From Fidelibacterota bacterium (lineage in GTDB: Bacteria > Marinisomatota > Marinisomatia > Marinisomatales > TCS55), in the NCBI GenBank assembly GCA_004124535.1, contig SCKQ01000030.1:1-27499 (forward strand): 27,499 bases of DNA. The letters run 5' to 3'. The notes below the pieces were generated by a model. That model had not been told where the DNA came from, did no database searches, and saw only the letters and a program-made list of their open reading frames with translations. This document shows, piece after piece, positions 25,029 through 27,499 of this stretch (within the stretch, counting starts at the first letter, position 1; each line of letters opens with the position of its first letter). The translations under genes and the position numbers were made by a program.

Positions 25029-26426
25029 TCACTGGGGCAAGTCTATATCCATATCTGCTATAACATAGGCCATAACGGCTAAGGCAGCAACACAATGATT
25101 GAATTCATTAAAATCAATTTTATCGAAAGTATCAGCATTGGTGTGGTGGTACCAAAAGTATTTTGTTCCATCTACCTTTAAGGACATAACGGGGACACCT
25201 TCGTCGTTGAGCGGTGCCACATCAGCAGCCCGGCCACCAGTAATTATTTCGTTTGCCTTTATTGAGATCAATAATTCAGAAATAGCATCAACAATTTCTC
25301 TTCCAGCCTGACTTCCAGTAAATCCAAATCCACTAGGTTGAAATACACCACCATCCGATTCGATCGCAACCATATGTTTATCTAATTCATCACGATGAGT
25401 ATCTCGATAAGCTTTACTGCCCTTGCCGCCATTTTCCTCATTCGTCCACAATACGACACGCAGGGTTCTTTTTGGTCTTAGGCCCAGGTCATGAATCAGT
25501 TTCACCGCATGCCAGGCAGCTACACAACCGCCGCCATCATCGTGGGCACCCTGACCCACATCCCAGGAATCAATATGACCACCTACAACAACAATCTCAT
25601 CTGGATTTTCAGAACCTTTTAGATCAGCCACTATGTTCCTGGACCAGCGATTCGGTTCTGTCCTGGCGGCCATTTTTAATTGAATCACAATCTTTTCACC
25701 ACTTTTCTGCTGGTGATTGAGCATGATGGCATCCTCTATAGTAAGGGCAGCATGGGGAATACGTGGTATATCTTCGGTATAAGCCATCATACCGGTATGT
25801 GGTGTATAAAGTGTAGACGAACCAACGGACCGTATAAGGCTGGCCACAGCACCGTATTTTGCAGCCTCACTGGCACCTTTATACCGGTATTGTACAGTTT
25901 CACCATAACTTGTGAATGGTGCATTGAATAATACGATCTTTCCCTTAACCTTATCTTTGATCGTTTCAAGCTCAGCGAAACTATCAACCACCACTACCTC
26001 ACTACGAATACCATGTTTCGGTGTACCAACACTGCCACCCAAACCAAGCATTGCTAGATCTTTTTTAAATGGTTTGATCAATCGGGCTGATTCTGCGCCC
26101 CTGACCCAGGCCGGTACCTTTACCGGCTCTCCTTTGACTACATCAAAACCATCCTGGTGCATTTCGCCGATAATCCAATCCAGGGCATATTCTAGGTTTT
26201 TCGAACCACTCAGCCGGGGGCCAAAAGTGTTGCAAAGATAACCAAGCTGCTTATATGCGCCGCTGTCTGTGAGCGCTGCTGTAATCAGTTTATTTGCTTG
26301 TGCGCCGTAATCAGCGACAATGGAACCGCCTAAAATATGGTGTGAGATTAGCAATAACACCATTACGCTGCGGATTAGTTTTATCAAATGATTCTTAATT
26401 ATGCGAATACTCGCGATTCTAATCAC
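25029..26426 (-). CDS. exported M28 family zinc peptidase, carboxypeptidase Q-like
   Basis: A 465-aa exo-peptidase of the M28B (plasma glutamate carboxypeptidase/CPQ) type. Seen: an N-terminal export signal (about 12-40); a PA-type insert (about 138-245, VKGKIVLFNAP, YKGASEAAKYGAVASLIRS); and the di-zinc site His284 and Asp286 in GGHIDSWDVG, bridging Asp296 in AHDDGGG, Glu330-Glu331 in NEENGG, Asp358 in ESDGG and His428 in YHHTNADT. All ligands are kept, so it should be active on dipeptides or peptide ends in the periplasm or outside. The listed start is a GTG at 26426 overlapping the dehalogenase by 8 nt; the ATG at 26363 would delete the basic part of the signal. Confidence 0.92.
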   Translation of the reverse strand: MIRIASIRIIKNHLIKLIRSVMVLLLISHHILGGSIVADYGAQANKLITAALTDSGAYKQLGYLCNTFGPRLSGSKNLEYALDWIIGEMHQDGFDVVKGEPVKVPAWVRGAESARLIKPFKKDLAMLGLGGSVGTPKHGIRSEVVVVDSFAELETIKDKVKGKIVLFNAPFTSYGETVQYRYKGASEAAKYGAVASLIRSVGSSTLYTPHTGMMAYTEDIPRIPHAALTIEDAIMLNHQQKSGEKIVIQLKMAARTEPNRWSRNIVADLKGSENPDEIVVVGGHIDSWDVGQGAHDDGGGCVAAWHAVKLIHDLGLRPKRTLRVVLWTNEENGGKGSKAYRDTHRDELDKHMVAIESDGGVFQPSGFGFTGSQAGREIVDAISELLISIKANEIITGGRAADVAPLNDEGVPVMSLKVDGTKYFWYHHTNADTFDKIDFNEFNHCVAALAVMAYVIADMDIDLPQ

Positions 26427-27315
26427 TATTATTATTGATAAAGTCTACCACAATACGGGCAAGTTCCGGTCCTTTTTCTTCCTGTAAAAAGTGCCCTGCG
26501 CCCTTAATGGTTGTGTGCGACTGTCCCTGAGTGCCTGGTATTAGTTTATGGAAATAACCATCACCACCTGCAGTTATAGGATCAGAATCACTGAAAGCAG
26601 TCAAAAATGGCTTCTGCCATTGTTTCAGGACATCCCAGGCCTTGCGGTTGGGCTCGGAAGCAGGGTCATCAGGCCGGATCGGAACCAGCATGGGAAAGCG
26701 CCGGGCACCAGCCTTGTATTCTTCACTTGGGAAGGGAGCATCATAGGCGCCCCGTACTTCTGCGCTCATTTCTGCCACGCAGCCCGATGCGATGATCTTT
26801 CCAACTTTGAATACGGGCGTATGCTGAGAGAATTGTTGCCACTGGATGAACGCCTCCGGCGTTTTATATTCGCCAGTGGGCAAGAATGTATTGGCCGCCA
26901 CAATGCGCTTGAATCTATCCTCATGTTCCGCAGCAATGCGCAGGCCGATCAAACCACCCCAATCCTGGCAGAAAAGTGTAATATTCCTAAGATCCAGTTC
27001 CTGAACCAAGGCTGTCATCCAATCTACATGTTTTTGATAAGTGTAATCTTCCTGATTGGCTGGCTTATCCGATTTACCAAAGCCCACCAGGTCCGGAGCA
27101 ATCACACGATAACCTGCGGCAGTAATTATAGGTATCATTTTGCGATAGAGATAGGACCAGGAAGGTTCCCCATGGAGCAGAAAAACCGTTTCATTATCAC
27201 CTTCCCCTTCGTCCAAGTAGTGAATTCGCACTTCGTCACATTGTGAATAATGCGGTTCAAAAGGATAATCAGACAGATCGGTAAATCTGTCATCGGGTGT
27301 CCGTAAAATTTCCAT
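26419..27315 (-). CDS. haloalkane dehalogenase, DhlA-like (HLD-I)
   Basis: A 298-aa alpha/beta hydrolase that aligns by eye along its length with Xanthobacter DhlA: RTPDDRFTDLSDYPFEPHY at the start, YLDEG, HGEPSWSYLYRKMIP (48-62), FGKSDKP, LRNITLFCQDWGG with nucleophile Asp118 and halide-binding Trp119, cap-domain Trp159, acid Asp245 in FSDSDPI, and His275 in GAGHFLQEE. HLD-I enzymes hydrolyse carbon-halogen bonds in short haloalkanes to alcohols. A good SD (AAGGAGG at 27327-27333) lies 11 nt before the ATG. It starts 4 nt after a small membrane-protein gene and overlaps the M28 peptidase gene. Activity on a natural marine halocarbon is inferred. Confidence 0.9.
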   Translation of the reverse strand: MEILRTPDDRFTDLSDYPFEPHYSQCDEVRIHYLDEGEGDNETVFLLHGEPSWSYLYRKMIPIITAAGYRVIAPDLVGFGKSDKPANQEDYTYQKHVDWMTALVQELDLRNITLFCQDWGGLIGLRIAAEHEDRFKRIVAANTFLPTGEYKTPEAFIQWQQFSQHTPVFKVGKIIASGCVAEMSAEVRGAYDAPFPSEEYKAGARRFPMLVPIRPDDPASEPNRKAWDVLKQWQKPFLTAFSDSDPITAGGDGYFHKLIPGTQGQSHTTIKGAGHFLQEEKGPELARIVVDFINNNSD

Positions 27316-27319
27316 TGCC

Positions 27320-27499
27320 TTAATTGCCTCCTTCTTTATGCCAAAAGAAAACTATGCTGATACCAGCCAGTATTAGTCCCAGCCCTTCCCGCTGGTGCTC
27401 CCACAGACCAATCATACGGTCATCGGGCTGGATAAACATAATATCATTGAGTACCTCTGCAAAAACAAATAATCCAAGCACTAGAAAAAAACAGCCGGC
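27320..27499 (-). CDS. small integral membrane protein, truncated by window edge
   Basis: Open frame entering from the right edge with a TAA at 27320-27322; the last 59 residues are visible. Two hydrophobic segments (CFFLVLGLFVFAEVL and LGLILAGISIVFFW) flank a polar loop, IQPDDRMIGLWEHQREG. I do not recognise the family. The stop codon is 4 nt before the haloalkane dehalogenase ATG, and the dehalogenase SD lies inside this gene, which implies co-translation. Only the C-terminus is seen, so the full length and start are unknown. Confidence 0.7.
   Translation of the reverse strand, partial: AGCFFLVLGLFVFAEVLNDIMFIQPDDRMIGLWEHQREGLGLILAGISIVFFWHKEGGN

Noticed and set aside
26548..27246. 232-aa plus-strand open frame
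   Set aside because: Fully antisense to the haloalkane dehalogenase, whose catalytic residues are all present; the opposite frame has no family pattern.
1..27499. Mobile elements, CRISPR arrays, tRNA or rRNA genes, anti-phage systems
   Set aside because: I looked for transposase or integrase proteins, regularly spaced repeats, cloverleaf-like GC-rich segments and defence-type operons on both strands and saw none.

Overview
The window looks like a chromosomal stretch of a moderately AT-rich, Gram-negative marine-type bacterium of the FCB superphylum. The best guess is Candidatus Marinimicrobia (SAR406) or a close relative such as Ignavibacteria or Calditrichota. This is an inference from three things seen in the sequence: C-terminal FlgD-like/T9SS-type sorting domains opening with the YPNPFNPVTN signature on two secreted proteins, a TonB-dependent receptor paired with a DUF4249-like lipoprotein, and mostly weak Shine-Dalgarno signals with some TTG starts. 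I see no rRNA or tRNA gene, CRISPR array, phage gene, transposase or IS end.

Layout. (1) 1-4472, plus strand: the 3' part of acetoacetyl-CoA synthetase, a tocopherol-cyclase-like protein, a pirin and an atypical SDR; this reads as lipid/ketone-body and redox metabolism. (2) 4514-7974, plus strand: a TonB-dependent receptor followed 2 nt later by a DUF4249-like lipoprotein; both carry acidic, calcium-loop-like segments. (3) 8137-8610, plus strand: a stand-alone small membrane-anchored acidic protein with a strong SD, ending at a hairpin shared with the convergent operon. (4) 11661-8679, minus strand: an unknown protein, a cupin, and a secreted penicillin-acylase-like enzyme with a sorting domain. 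(5) 11852-14678: a plus-strand SDR, then a minus-strand 55-aa helical ORF and a class I O-methyltransferase, then a plus-strand lipoprotein with five L/M/F-T-x-x-Q motifs, ending at a second shared hairpin.

(6) 27499-14727 is one uninterrupted minus-strand run. In transcription order it holds: a truncated small membrane protein, a DhlA-type haloalkane dehalogenase, an M28 carboxypeptidase Q-like peptidase, a conserved 103-aa cysteine-containing protein, a LON substrate-binding-domain protein, and a 40-aa charged ORF with ERRxxxDRR motifs. These are followed by a Tat-exported Gfo/Idh/MocA oxidoreductase, a di-heme cytochrome c peroxidase fused to a right-handed beta-helix, and a CotH-kinase/LTD/sorting-domain protein. 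The run closes with YaaA, a 100-aa conserved protein, a GlpE-type rhodanese, a DCC (DUF393) thiol-disulfide protein and an epoxide-hydrolase-like enzyme.

The most unusual unit is the tightly packed Gfo/Idh, peroxidase-beta-helix and CotH trio (23837-17769). All three products have export signals, and the first two genes abut with no gap. The YaaA to epoxide-hydrolase group looks like a small redox/sulfur-stress operon. Several genuine small ORFs (40, 55 and 59+ codons) lie below common annotation cut-offs.
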